Origin: Lichenicoccus sp963693035
Lineage (GTDB): Bacteria > Pseudomonadota > Alphaproteobacteria > Acetobacterales > Acetobacteraceae
Length of the DNA stretch: 64,000 bases
Assembly (NCBI GenBank): GCA_963693035.2
Contig: CAXMMQ010000006.1
Coordinates: forward strand, 310,001-374,000
Direction of reading: 5' to 3'
Numbering within the stretch: position 1 is the stretch's first letter; each line of letters starts with the position of its first letter. Positions 26,119-35,148 of the stretch are shown piece by piece. The notes beneath the pieces were generated by a model that saw only the letters and a list, made by a program, of their open reading frames with translations, ran no database searches and was not told the DNA's origin. The translations under genes were made by a program, and so were the position numbers.

Positions 26119-27738
26119 TCAGTGCGGCACCATCCAGTGGAAGACGAACTGCTGCAGCACCGCGATGATGCCGAGCAGCGTCGTCAGGATGATGGAGTGC
26201 TTGAAGGTCTTGGAGAACACGAGGCCTTCCTGGCCCTTAAGCGGGGTGACCGAGACGCCGGTCGAGATGTTCTGCGGCGAGATCATCTTTCCGAGCACGC
26301 CGCCTGACGAACCGGTTGCCGCGAATAGCAGCGGGTCGAGCCCGAGCTGATGCGCCGCCACCACCTGCAGGTTGCCGAACAGCGCATTGCCTGACGTGTC
26401 GCTGCCCGACAGCGCCACCGCGACCCAGCCCAGGAACGCCGAGGCGAGCGCGAAGAACAGGCCGAGATGGGAGACACCGTCACCGAGCGTGTAGGTCATG
26501 CCTGAGAAGTTCATCAGGAAGGCGAGGCCCATGATGACCGAGACGGTCATCACCGCGACCCGGACCTGGCGCCAGGTGGTGACGGCGCAGGCGACGAAGC
26601 GCCGAGGGGACACCCGGAACAGCAGCGCCGTGAAGATGGCGGCGAACAGGATCGCGGTGCCGGTCGCGAGCGGCTCGAAGGTCCAGATCGCTGCATACGG
26701 CTTGTGGTACAAGGTGATGTAGACGGCCTTGTCGAGACCGGGCCAGCTTATCGCACGCCGGCCGATCGCCGACAGGCCGAGCTGCGTCCAGGCGATCACG
26801 ACGACGCTGACGACGATCCAGGGGATCCAGCCCTGCCACGGCGACAGGCGCGGCGCCGCGGCGGCACTCAACGAGACCGCCGCCGGATGCAGGTTGATGT
26901 TGGCGGCGAAATGCGGATCGGGCTTCGGCCGCCAGACCCGCAGGAACAGCACGGTGATGATGAGCGAGCCGAGGGAGGCGAAGACGTCGGTGAGGCGGTA
27001 GTCGAAATAGTTCGACACCACGAATTGGATCAGCGCGAACGAGCCGCCGGCGGTGAGCAGCAGCGGCCAGAGGGCTGCGATCGAGCGGCGGCCGCCGAAG
27101 ACGCCCATGACGTAGAACGGCAGCAGGAAGGCGAGGAAGGGCAACTGCCGTCCGATCATCGCGCCGAGTTGCTCGGCCGGCAGATGGGTGATCGCGCCGA
27201 GCACTGTCACCGGGATGCCGAGCGCGCCGTAGGCAACCGGCGCGGTGTCGAAAATCAGCGAGTAGGTGACCGCCTCTAGCGGCTCCCAGCCGACCAGGAT
27301 CAGCAGCGAGGACGAGATCGCGATCGTCGAGCCGAAGCCGGCGATGCCCTCCAGCAGGGCGCCGAAGCAGAACCCGACGACGATCAGGACGACGCGGCGA
27401 TCCGCCGGCAGGTTGTCGAGGATCCACTGGCGGAACGCGTCGAAGCGGCCGCTCTCGACCGCGATATTGTAGAGCAGCAGCGCGTTGACCGCGATCCACA
27501 TGACCGGCCAGAGCGCGAAGACCATGCCGTTGAGCGTGCTGTCGACCGCGAGGAACACCGGCATGTGCCAGAACAGGATCGAGATCACGAGGCCGGCGAT
27601 CAGGCCGCCGAGAGACGCCTGCCAGGCCGGCCGGCGCAGGATGCCGAGCATGACGAGCACGGTCGCGATTGGTAGCGCTGCCACGATGAAGGACAGCAAC
27701 AGGCTGCCCCCGATCGGCGCCAGGTTCTGATGGAACAC
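26119..27738 (-). CDS. lldP: L-lactate permease
   Basis: A 539-residue inner-membrane secondary transporter of the lactate permease family, with about 13 hydrophobic segments. It imports lactate (and glycolate in homologues) with protons. Family features include FCFGALLEGIAGFGSTIA, FDTAPVAYGALGIP, and near the end ATGSSGGVLGKMISPQNIS. I used the GTG at 27738, preceded by a purine run GGGGGGAAA and starting at the expected N-terminal helix. The frame is open further upstream without a good start. The converging iron-type alcohol dehydrogenase may be linked to use of C3 compounds, but this is only positional. Confidence 0.93.
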   Translation of the reverse strand: MFHQNLAPIGGSLLLSFIVAALPIATVLVMLGILRRPAWQASLGGLIAGLVISILFWHMPVFLAVDSTLNGMVFALWPVMWIAVNALLLYNIAVESGRFDAFRQWILDNLPADRRVVLIVVGFCFGALLEGIAGFGSTIAISSSLLILVGWEPLEAVTYSLIFDTAPVAYGALGIPVTVLGAITHLPAEQLGAMIGRQLPFLAFLLPFYVMGVFGGRRSIAALWPLLLTAGGSFALIQFVVSNYFDYRLTDVFASLGSLIITVLFLRVWRPKPDPHFAANINLHPAAVSLSAAAAPRLSPWQGWIPWIVVSVVVIAWTQLGLSAIGRRAISWPGLDKAVYITLYHKPYAAIWTFEPLATGTAILFAAIFTALLFRVSPRRFVACAVTTWRQVRVAVMTVSVIMGLAFLMNFSGMTYTLGDGVSHLGLFFALASAFLGWVAVALSGSDTSGNALFGNLQVVAAHQLGLDPLLFAATGSSGGVLGKMISPQNISTGVSVTPLKGQEGLVFSKTFKHSIILTTLLGIIAVLQQFVFHWMVPH

Positions 27739-27827
27739 GCTTTCCCCCCGGAAACAGTCTTTGTTCTTGTTGTCGAGGCACTTAAGCAGTCGCCACTCCG
27801 AAATGAAAGGCCGCGGTCGCCGGGACG

Positions 27828-29051
27828 CTACTCGGAGGCAGCCCGCAGGACGGCCAGCCCGCCTTCGAGATCGGCGATGAGGTCGTCCGGGTCTTCCAGC
27901 CCGACATGCAGCCGGCAGGCGGGACCGGCGAAGCGGCTGGTGTCCAGGGTGCGGGTGATGGTCGGGTTGCTGGGCAGCGCCAGGCTCTCGTAGCCGCCCC
28001 AGGACTCGCCGATGCCGAACACGCCGAGCGCATCCACCATCGCATCCACCGCCGCCTGAGCGAATCCCGGCCGGAACACCACGCCGAACAGGCTGCTGGC
28101 ACCGGTGAAGTCGCGCACCCAGAACTCGTGCCCGGGCGAGCCCGGCAGCGCCGGATGCAGCACCTGCAGGATCTCGGGACGCGCCTCGAGCCAGAGCGCC
28201 ACCTGCAGCGCCGACGCCGCCTGCCGTTCGAGCCGGACGCCGAGCGTGCGCAGGCCGCGCAGGGTGAGCCAGCAATCGTCGGGGCTGGCATACTGGCCGA
28301 GCTGCAGCGCACCGTCGCGCAGCACGCGCCAGTCATTGTCGTCGGCGACGGTGACCGCGCCCAGGATCAGGTCGGCATGGCCGGCGGCATACTTGGTGAG
28401 CGCCTGGATCGAGACGTCGGCGCCGTGCTCGAACGGCTGGAACACGTGCAGGCCCCAGGTATTGTCCAGGATCAGCTTGGCGCCGTACTCGTGCGCGACG
28501 CGGGCCAGCATCGGTACGTCCTGCACCTCGAAGGTGTGGCTGCCCGGGCTCTCGGCCATCACCACCTGGGTGTTCGGACGCATCAGCGCGTGAAGGGCGG
28601 CTTCCGGCAGCATCGGCTCGTAGTACGTGGTCTCGACGCCCATGCGCTGCAGCATGGTGTCGCAGAACCGCCGGGTCGGACCGTAGATGCAGTCCGGGAT
28701 CAGGCAGTGGCCGCCGGCGCCGAGAAAGGCGAGCAGCGGCGTGGTGCAGGCGGCCGACCCGGACGAGACGACCTGGCTGTGGGTGCCGCCCTCGATCTCC
28801 GCGATCGCCGCTTCCAGCAGGAACTGCGTCGGCGTTCCGCACGCGCCGTAGGTCAGTTCGTGCGCATAGCGGCGCGCGCCGTTCTGGCGCAGCGCCCGCA
28901 GCGTGGGGAACAGCACCGTCGAACCGCGCGAGACCGGCGGGTTGACGAAGCCGTGGCTGTCGCCCGCCTCATCGAGGTCACCGCGTCCGGTGCGGACCAG
29001 CCGGGTGGAAAGCGTGCGCCAGCCGGCCGAGACGCGCTCGCGATCCGTCAA
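27828..29051 (-). CDS. metC: Cystathionine beta-lyase (MetC-type PLP enzyme)
   Basis: A 407-residue Cys/Met-metabolism PLP enzyme that cleaves cystathionine to homocysteine, pyruvate and ammonia. The PLP lysine lies in ALTKYAAGHAD, and substrate-pocket motifs YGACGTPTQ and SSGSAACTT fit the proteobacterial MetC branch. I chose the TTG at 29051, whose last two bases are shared with the sseA stop TGA. GGAG is upstream at good distance, and no ATG or GTG occurs near the expected N-terminus. The TTG/TGA overlap implies translational coupling to the upstream sulfurtransferase gene. Another transsulfuration lyase is possible but less likely. Confidence 0.9.
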   Translation of the reverse strand: MTDRERVSAGWRTLSTRLVRTGRGDLDEAGDSHGFVNPPVSRGSTVLFPTLRALRQNGARRYAHELTYGACGTPTQFLLEAAIAEIEGGTHSQVVSSGSAACTTPLLAFLGAGGHCLIPDCIYGPTRRFCDTMLQRMGVETTYYEPMLPEAALHALMRPNTQVVMAESPGSHTFEVQDVPMLARVAHEYGAKLILDNTWGLHVFQPFEHGADVSIQALTKYAAGHADLILGAVTVADDNDWRVLRDGALQLGQYASPDDCWLTLRGLRTLGVRLERQAASALQVALWLEARPEILQVLHPALPGSPGHEFWVRDFTGASSLFGVVFRPGFAQAAVDAMVDALGVFGIGESWGGYESLALPSNPTITRTLDTSRFAGPACRLHVGLEDPDDLIADLEGGLAVLRAASE

Positions 29052-29914
29052 GAGCGGTCTCCGGTGCGCTCTCCGGCGCGGCCGAGCGGCAGCTCCGGAT
29101 GGCTGGCCCACTCCGTCCAGGAGCCGTCGAACAGCGCGCCGGCGGGATAGCCTGCGACCGCGAGTGCGAGCGACAGCACCGAGGCGGTCAGGCCTGAGCC
29201 GCAGGTGGTGACCACCTGGCTTGCCGGGCCGATTCCTGCGGCCTGGAAACGGTCGCGCAGCGACGGCGGAGGCAGCATGCGCCGGTCCGCGGCGAGCAGT
29301 TCGGTGAACGGCAGGCTGGCGCTGCCGGGGATATGGCCACCGGGCAGCCCGGCGCGCGGCTCGGGGGCGGTGCCCTCCCAGCGGCCGCGACTGCGCGCGT
29401 CGATCACGGTCGCGGTTCGCTCGCCGCCGGCGATCCTGATCATGTCGCCGAGCCCGACCAGACGCTCGCTGCGCAGCCGCGGCGTGAAGCGCCGTTCGAC
29501 AGCGGCCGCCGGCTCGCCGGTCTCGAGTGGATAACCGAGTGCCCGCCAGGCCTTTAGGCCGCCGTCGAGCACCTGCACGTCGTCATGGCCGAACAGGCCG
29601 AGCAGCCACCAGCCGCGCGCCGAGCCGACCAGCCCGGCCTGGTCGTACAGCAACACCCGGCTGGCATCGCCGACGCCGAGGGCTGCGATCAGCCGAGCGA
29701 AGCGCCCCTGGCTCGGCACCATGTGCGGCAGGGTGCCCTCGGGATCCGAGAAGGCCTCGATATCGAAGCGACGCGCATCCGGCAGATGCGCGGCCAGGAA
29801 CCGCTCCTGTGGATCATGGCGCTCGCCGGGCAGCAGGACGGAGGCGTCGAGCAGCACGAGGTCAGGGGTTCCGAGCAGCGCGCGCAGATCGTGCGGAGTG
29901 ATCAGCGGTGTCAT
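29048..29914 (-). CDS. sseA: 3-mercaptopyruvate sulfurtransferase (two-domain rhodanese)
   Basis: A 288-residue protein with two rhodanese domains. The first carries LDASVLLPGERHDP and lacks the catalytic cysteine. The second has the active-site loop CGSGLTA near residue 240, which is typical of mercaptopyruvate rather than thiosulfate sulfurtransferases (usually CRKGV). It moves sulfur from 3-mercaptopyruvate to acceptors in the cytoplasm, in cysteine breakdown. It overlaps the following metC gene and lies 62 nt downstream of an HTH regulator gene in the same orientation, so the three may form a sulfur-amino-acid unit. Confidence 0.93.
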   Translation of the reverse strand: MTPLITPHDLRALLGTPDLVLLDASVLLPGERHDPQERFLAAHLPDARRFDIEAFSDPEGTLPHMVPSQGRFARLIAALGVGDASRVLLYDQAGLVGSARGWWLLGLFGHDDVQVLDGGLKAWRALGYPLETGEPAAAVERRFTPRLRSERLVGLGDMIRIAGGERTATVIDARSRGRWEGTAPEPRAGLPGGHIPGSASLPFTELLAADRRMLPPPSLRDRFQAAGIGPASQVVTTCGSGLTASVLSLALAVAGYPAGALFDGSWTEWASHPELPLGRAGERTGDRS

Positions 29915-29976
29915 GCAGTGGGGAGTTCTCGTGCGGGGCGCCGTCGCGGGAGTGCGAGTCGCGCCGCGTCAGCAGA

Positions 29977-30861
29977 TCACTGCACGGCGTGCGCCGCAAG
30001 CAACTCCCGGACCCGCCGCGCCGCGGCGGCGCCCTTCAGGCTGTCCCGCCACATCGCCTCGGCGACCCGCTGGTGCGAGCTGACCGCCTCCGGCGCGCTG
30101 GTCACCAGGGCGACGCCGTTGGCGTTCACGCAGCTCGCATCGCTGCGGAACGGGTTGATCGCGAGCGCCGCCCGGTCGCGCTGGCGCAGCAGGGTGCAGG
30201 TGGTGGTCGGCTCGGCGCCGGGGATCAGGCTGAACTGCAGCCCCATCGGCTCGGTCTCGAGCATGGCGGCGATGTTCTGCACCTCGGCCGCCGCGATGCG
30301 GCGGCAATGGGCGCGCAGCGTCGGGCTCACCCGCATGCTGTCGGCGACCCCCTGCTCGAGGAAGCGCTGCAGCACCGGCTCGGCGATCATGGTGATGAGG
30401 TTGGGGCGGCGCAGCTGGTAGGCGCGCTTGCGGGTTGCCATGATGCCGAGCACCTGCTCGGACAGCGCCCGGGTGGTGGGCGCCTCGGCGCCGGCCTGCT
30501 CGGCGCTCTCGGCGAAAACCTGCGCCAGCAGCGCATCGTAGTCGTCCGAGGTGACCAGGTAGGCCAGCGGCTCGCCGACCTGCAGCACCTGGTCGGCGGT
30601 TTCCTCGAGCTGGCGCATGCGCTCGAAGAAACCGATCGTGCGGCTGTAATACTCGACGCCGATCCCGAGCAGCGAGAGCGGCGAGATCTTGAGCAGCTCG
30701 GCCAGGCGCTGGACCGTGTCGAGTTTGATCACCTCGCCCTTCTCGTAGCGGTAGAGGGCGGCACGCGACACGCCGAGCCGGGCTGCGATCTCCTCGGCGC
30801 GCATGCCGGATTCGAGGCGGTAGGCTCTCAACTGCTGGCCGATCTCGTTCAGACGCATCAT
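29977..30861 (-). CDS. XRE-type HTH transcriptional regulator
   Basis: A 294-residue protein with an N-terminal Cro/CI-type helix-turn-helix (residues 7-60: IGQQLRAYRLESGM, VSRAALYRYEKG). A long, mainly helical C-terminal domain of unknown class follows. It is not a cupin or peptidase domain that I can recognise. The start at 30861 has AGGGA upstream. It is first in a leftward run with sseA and metC and divergent from the AI-2E family gene. A perfect 20-bp inverted repeat stands in the AT-rich intergenic region and is the best candidate operator. Ligand unknown. Confidence 0.88.
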   Translation of the reverse strand: MMRLNEIGQQLRAYRLESGMRAEEIAARLGVSRAALYRYEKGEVIKLDTVQRLAELLKISPLSLLGIGVEYYSRTIGFFERMRQLEETADQVLQVGEPLAYLVTSDDYDALLAQVFAESAEQAGAEAPTTRALSEQVLGIMATRKRAYQLRRPNLITMIAEPVLQRFLEQGVADSMRVSPTLRAHCRRIAAAEVQNIAAMLETEPMGLQFSLIPGAEPTTTCTLLRQRDRAALAINPFRSDASCVNANGVALVTSAPEAVSSHQRVAEAMWRDSLKGAAAARRVRELLAAHAVQ

Positions 30862-30948
30862 CTCTGTCCCTGACCATTCCGAGAGCCGCCGCGCGCCCGT
30901 ATCCCAACAAAGCCGGTCCTGCGCAGGCGAGGCACCGAATCCATCAAT

Positions 30949-30968
30949 AACACGTTAAAGCACGTGTT
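30949..30968. promoter_or_regulatory. Perfect inverted repeat, candidate operator
   Basis: AACACGT-TAAAGC-ACGTGTT: two 7-bp arms with a 6-bp spacer, in the AT-rich gap between the divergent HTH regulator (start 30861) and the AI-2E family gene (start 31108). The symmetry and spacing suit a dimeric HTH protein, most simply autoregulation by the adjacent regulator. No binding evidence is available. Confidence 0.55.
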
Positions 30969-31107
30969 TCCTCACATTGCATCACGTAATAGTTTTTCTC
31001 TCAAAACATTGGCGGTTTTTCGTCCGGCGCGGTTTCCGCCGCCCCTCGCCCCGGCGTGCGGAAAATGGGAAGCTCCGGTCTGCCGGAAACCCGAGCGAAA
31101 GGTCCGC

Positions 31108-32247
31108 ATGGCCGAACGTATCATGATGGGTCTGCTGATCACCGGCATCGCCGCCGGCTGCATAATCGTCCTGTACCCGTTTTTCTCTGCCATACTCTGG
31201 GCGGCAATACTGACCTTCACCACCTGGCCGGTCTACAAGCATCTGGCGCAGCGTTCGGGTCCCTACACGGCTGCGGCGCTCATGATGCTGGTGACTGCGC
31301 TCATCGTGGTGCTGCCGCTGGCGCTGGTCACGTCCGAGGGTGTCGCCGACGCGCCCGGTATCGTGCACGCGGTCGAGGGGCTGGTGGCGCTGCACCTGCC
31401 CGAGCCGCCGCGCTGGGTGGCGACCACGCCACTGGTGGGGCGTCAGGTCGCCATCACCTGGGCCAAATGGTCCGCCGACCTCTCCGCCGCCGGCGCCTTC
31501 GTGCAGCCCTATCTCGGCACCATCGCCTCGCGTGCGCTCGGGCTGCTGGTGCAGATCGCCAGCGGCCTGCTCCAGCTCGTCCTCGCCTTGTTCATCGCCT
31601 TCTTCTTCTGGGTCGGCGGCGCCCGGCTGGGCGCCCACCTCACCGCCATCATCCGGCGCATCGCCGGCTCCTATGCCGATCGGCTGCTCTGGGTCACCGG
31701 CAGCACCGTGCGCGGCACCGTCTATGGCATCCTCGGCACCGCGATCGTTCAGGGCATCCTCACCGGGATCGGCTTCTACATTGCGGGCGTGCCCAACCCG
31801 GTGCTGTTCGGCGGCATCGCCGCCTTCGTCGCCGTGCTGCCGATCGGCGCCCCCCTAGTCTGGGTGCCGGCCGCAGTCTGGCTCGGACTAGAGCACCATC
31901 TCGGCTGGGGCATTTTCCTTGCGACATACGGGGTGGTGGCGATCTCCGGCGCCGACCACGTCATCCGCCCCGTCTTCATCGCGAGAGGCGCGCAGCTTCC
32001 CTACCTGCTGACCGTGCTCGGCGTGCTCGGCGGCGTGCTCGCCTTCGGCGGCCTCGGCATCTTCCTCGGGCCGGTGCTGCTCGGCGTCGGCTACACGCTG
32101 GTGATCGAGTTCGCAGCGAACGGCCGCGATGCCGGCCGCGAGCGCGATCGGCCGCTGATGCGCGAACCGCTTGGCCTCGCGGAGCAGCCGCCGGAACGTG
32201 CGGCCCCGGAGCGAATGACCCAGTCGGGCGTGAAATTCGACGCATGA
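31108..32247 (+). CDS. AI-2E family transporter (UPF0118)
   Basis: A 379-residue inner-membrane protein with about eight hydrophobic segments and the family arrangement: an N-terminal pair of helices with YPFFSAILWAAIL and a central amphipathic region. The C-terminal block contains GIPNP-like AGVPNP, AVLPIGAPLVW and GPVLLG. Members have been linked to autoinducer-2 export or Na/Li antiport, so the substrate is open. The ATG at 31108 follows AAAGG and starts directly before the first helix; upstream in-frame codons lie in the AT-rich promoter region. Its stop overlaps the next start (ATGA). Confidence 0.9.
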   Translation: MAERIMMGLLITGIAAGCIIVLYPFFSAILWAAILTFTTWPVYKHLAQRSGPYTAAALMMLVTALIVVLPLALVTSEGVADAPGIVHAVEGLVALHLPEPPRWVATTPLVGRQVAITWAKWSADLSAAGAFVQPYLGTIASRALGLLVQIASGLLQLVLALFIAFFFWVGGARLGAHLTAIIRRIAGSYADRLLWVTGSTVRGTVYGILGTAIVQGILTGIGFYIAGVPNPVLFGGIAAFVAVLPIGAPLVWVPAAVWLGLEHHLGWGIFLATYGVVAISGADHVIRPVFIARGAQLPYLLTVLGVLGGVLAFGGLGIFLGPVLLGVGYTLVIEFAANGRDAGRERDRPLMREPLGLAEQPPERAAPERMTQSGVKFDA

Positions 32248-32852
32248 AGATCGTAAGCTGGAACCTGCTGCGCCGCGTCGGCGCCTCGATCGACGACGTC
32301 ACCGCGCTGATCGCCGAGCAGCAGCCGGACCTGATGCTGATGCAGGAGGCCACCAGCGACATCGACCACCTGCCGGAGCGCATCGGCGGCTATTACGCAC
32401 GCTCGCCGCTGCCCGGCCGTATCCACGGGGTCGCCTGCTGGAGCCCGACCCGTTTCCTCGAACCACCGGTGATCTGGCCGCTGCAGCCGGGCACGCTCAT
32501 CCGCCGGGTCTGCCAGGTCATCACCTGCGGCGACTTCGCAGTCGCCAACGTCCACCTCTCGCACGGCCAGGTGCTGAACCGCCGGCAGCTAAGGCTGATC
32601 GCCGAACGCCTGCCCTTCCGCGCCGCCGTGCTCGGCGACTACAACCTGGTAGGTCCGGCGCTGGTGCCGGGCTTCCATGATGTCGGCCCGCGCGGCCCGA
32701 CCCATCGCATGGCCGACATGGTGCCGATCCGGCTCGACCGCTGCCTGGTGCGCGGCCTCGAATGCGACGCCGCCGAGATCCTGCCGCACCGGCCGTCGGA
32801 CCATCACCCGATCAAGGTTGTCCTGAGCACCGGAGCAGGCTCCTACAAGTAA
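32244..32852 (+). CDS. Endonuclease/exonuclease/phosphatase family protein
   Basis: A 202-residue compact EEP-fold hydrolase. The motifs run in order: SWNLLR at the N-terminus, MQEA with the metal-binding Glu, VANVHLSHG, GDYNLVG (Asp and Asn), LDRCLV and the terminal SDHHPIKV. It lacks a signal peptide. Substrate could be DNA, RNA or phosphoesters. The start overlaps the AI-2E family gene by 4 nt, so the two are translated from one message. It converges with the cardiolipin synthase gene, separated by 22 nt. Confidence 0.88.
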   Translation: MKIVSWNLLRRVGASIDDVTALIAEQQPDLMLMQEATSDIDHLPERIGGYYARSPLPGRIHGVACWSPTRFLEPPVIWPLQPGTLIRRVCQVITCGDFAVANVHLSHGQVLNRRQLRLIAERLPFRAAVLGDYNLVGPALVPGFHDVGPRGPTHRMADMVPIRLDRCLVRGLECDAAEILPHRPSDHHPIKVVLSTGAGSYK

Positions 32853-32874
32853 GCCCCCTCCGGAGGTAAGCCAT

Positions 32875-34293
32875 TCAAAGGTAGGGAAGCATCAGCCGCG
32901 CCGCGGAATCGCGTATGCGCAGCGGGAACGAGCGCTGCTCGATGGAGTGCGGGTCGTAGCGCTCCTGCCGGTGGGCGCAGATGAAGCCGTCGAGCTCCCG
33001 CGCCAGCGCAGTGTCGTGCACCTCGACATTGAGCTCGAAATTCAGCCGCAGGCTGCGGACATCCTGGTTGGCGCTGCCGATTAACGACCATTTCTCGTCC
33101 ACCACCATGAGCTTGGAGTGGTTGAACGGCGGCGCCGCCAGCCAGATACGCACACCGGCATCGAGCAGCGGGATGTTGTTCGGCGTGCGCGCCCAGTCGA
33201 TCGCACGATGGTTGCTCTCCTTGGGCATCACCAGGTCGATGGTCACGCCGCGCATCGCCGACATCGCCAGCACCGTCAGCAGGCGCTCATCGGGCAGGAA
33301 GTACGGCGTCATGATCCGGATCGAGGCGCGGGCGAGCGCCACCCCCTGCATGATCGCGAACTCGATCTTCTCGAGGTCGTTGTCGGGCCCCGACGTCACG
33401 ACGCGGCACAGTGCGTCGCCGCGGATCGGCGGGTCGGCATAGAATACCGCCTCGTCGAGATCCTCGCCGGTGGTGAACGCCCAGTCCTTGGCGAAGGCCT
33501 CGGTGAGCTGGTGCACCACCGGGCCTTCGATCTGGAAATGGGTGTCCGAGACCGGGTGGCGCGGGCGTATGCGCAGCACGTTCTCGGCGGCGATGTTCAT
33601 GCCGCCGGTGAAGCCGATGCAGCCATCGATCACCAGGATCTTCTTGTGGGTGCGCAGGTTGATGAACGGCATGCGCCAAGGCAGCGTCGAGTGCATGAAG
33701 CGCGCGACCGGCACGCCCTGGCGATGCAGCGCTCGCGCCACCCCGCAGGTGAAGTAGCCGCTGCCGATCCCGTCGACCAGCACGCGCACCGCAACCCCGC
33801 GCGCGCGGGCCGCCGCCACCGCCTCGATGAAGCGCGTGCCGACCGTATCATCGCGGAAGATGTACGAACACAGCAGCAGGCTCTGCTGCGCCTGCCCGAT
33901 CGCCTCCAGCATCACCGGATAGGCTTCGTCGCCGTCATGGAAGCAGCGCACGGCATTGCCGGGCAGCAACGGCCGGCCGGTGAGCCGCCCGACCGCCTCG
34001 ACCAGCGGTGCCAGGCTGCCCTCGATCTCCGGCGCATCGATGCCGGCGCCGCGCCGGCTGGTCCAGGGGCGCGTGTTGCTCAGGCGCTGCGCCAGCCGGC
34101 GAACCCGGTTGATCCCGAAGGTCAGGTAGAGCAGGCCGCCGATGATCGGGGCCAGCCAGGACAGACCGATCCAGCCGATGGCGGCGCCGATCTCGCGCTT
34201 GGTGCGCAGCGCATGCAGGGTGACGCAGAGCGGCACCACGATACGCAGCGGCCAGAGCAGGTCGTCGATCCCCGCCGCGAGTGCATGCACCAC
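32875..34293 (-). CDS. cls: Cardiolipin synthase (phospholipase D superfamily)
   Basis: A 472-residue membrane enzyme making cardiolipin from two phosphatidylglycerols. Two N-terminal transmembrane helices (residues about 10-65, with GWIGLSWLAPIIGGLLYLTFG-type hydrophobicity in parts) precede two PLD motifs: HKKILVIDG (first HKD) and HSKLMVVDE followed by IGSANQD (second HKD). Length matches bacterial Cls proteins. The start ATG at 34293 gives a short leader before the first helix. It is divergent from yraN. Confidence 0.93.
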   Translation of the reverse strand: MVHALAAGIDDLLWPLRIVVPLCVTLHALRTKREIGAAIGWIGLSWLAPIIGGLLYLTFGINRVRRLAQRLSNTRPWTSRRGAGIDAPEIEGSLAPLVEAVGRLTGRPLLPGNAVRCFHDGDEAYPVMLEAIGQAQQSLLLCSYIFRDDTVGTRFIEAVAAARARGVAVRVLVDGIGSGYFTCGVARALHRQGVPVARFMHSTLPWRMPFINLRTHKKILVIDGCIGFTGGMNIAAENVLRIRPRHPVSDTHFQIEGPVVHQLTEAFAKDWAFTTGEDLDEAVFYADPPIRGDALCRVVTSGPDNDLEKIEFAIMQGVALARASIRIMTPYFLPDERLLTVLAMSAMRGVTIDLVMPKESNHRAIDWARTPNNIPLLDAGVRIWLAAPPFNHSKLMVVDEKWSLIGSANQDVRSLRLNFELNVEVHDTALARELDGFICAHRQERYDPHSIEQRSFPLRIRDSAARLMLPYL

Positions 34294-34435
34294 GATGCGA
34301 CCGGTCAGCGCCGGCCGGCCGGGTTTCGACCGTCAACCTTCCGGAAACGACTTCCTGCCATGGTGTGGGGGCACGGCGGGAGCGGGATCATTGTCATCTG
34401 TGCAACGATGCCTGCTGGCCGGTGATCCGGCCAGG

Positions 34436-34852
34436 ATGCTGCTCGACTGCCGCGCCGTACCTCGCCGCACTGTGGCGCGGCGGACGCAGGGCGAGGCGTC
34501 GCAGCTCCGGGGGATCGCGATCGAGAACCGGGTCTGCCAGGCGTTGCGGCAGCGCGGCTGGACGATCCTGCTGCGGCGCGCGCGCACTCCAGCGGGCGAG
34601 ATCGACATCGTGGCCCTGCATCCGGCCGAGGACACGATCGCGTTCATCGAGGTGAAAGCCCGGCCGGTGCTGTCCGAGGCGGCCTGCGCGCTCTCCGTGC
34701 GCCAGCGCCGCCGCCTGATCGCAGCGGCGGGGATCCTGGAGGGCCTGCACCCGGAATGGAGCGGGAGAATGCTGCGGTTTGACCTGATCGCCGTGGACGA
34801 TGATGGCCGGATGCGGCGCATCGTGGACGCGTTCAGGATCGGCGATGCCTGA
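34436..34852 (+). CDS. yraN: YraN family (UPF0102) nuclease-like protein
   Basis: About 138 residues with the YraN pattern: RGIAIENRVCQALRQRGW, then GEIDIVAL, then IAFIEVKAR, the D-x(n)-E-x-K arrangement of the Holliday-junction-resolvase-like fold. Biochemical role unproven in the family. The frame is open for a long way upstream. I chose the ATG at 34436; a GTG at 34472 would give the more usual short N-terminus, so the start is uncertain. It stands alone, 143 nt from the divergent cls start. Confidence 0.85.
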   Translation: MLLDCRAVPRRTVARRTQGEASQLRGIAIENRVCQALRQRGWTILLRRARTPAGEIDIVALHPAEDTIAFIEVKARPVLSEAACALSVRQRRRLIAAAGILEGLHPEWSGRMLRFDLIAVDDDGRMRRIVDAFRIGDA

Positions 34853-35043
34853 AGCGGCGCGGATTAGCCGGCTGCCGGGAAACTCCCGCTGCCGGATGAG
34901 AGCGGTCCGCAGCACCGCGGCCGGCGCGTCGTTCCGAGCACCGGAGCGGAGCGGCCGCCCATGCTTGAACAAATGGGCCATGAGCACCAGAGCACAGGAA
35001 AAGCGTCACGGATCGCCGGCAGCGGGAGTTCAGCAGCAGCCTG

Positions 35044-35148
35044 CTAGAGCATCATCCGATCGACCTTGCTCCTCGATCGGATAAAGTTGCTCGCGATGAC
35101 GAAGGACCAGAGACTTTTGCCGATCCACTTCGATCGGAAAAGATCTAG
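35044..35148. repeat. RIME-like mosaic palindromic repeat
   Basis: About 105 bp bounded by CTAG at each end. Hairpin 1 pairs ATCCGATCGA (35054-35063) with TCGATCGGAT (35073-35082). Hairpin 2 pairs CCGATC (35120-35125) with GATCGG (35132-35137), flanked by TTTT and AAAA. The opening TAGAGCAT-CATCCGATC resembles the AGAGCATGATCCGA motif of mosaic intergenic repeats found in many alphaproteobacteria. Its right end supplies the stop codon of the small exported protein gene on the minus strand. Only one copy is in the window. Confidence 0.65.
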
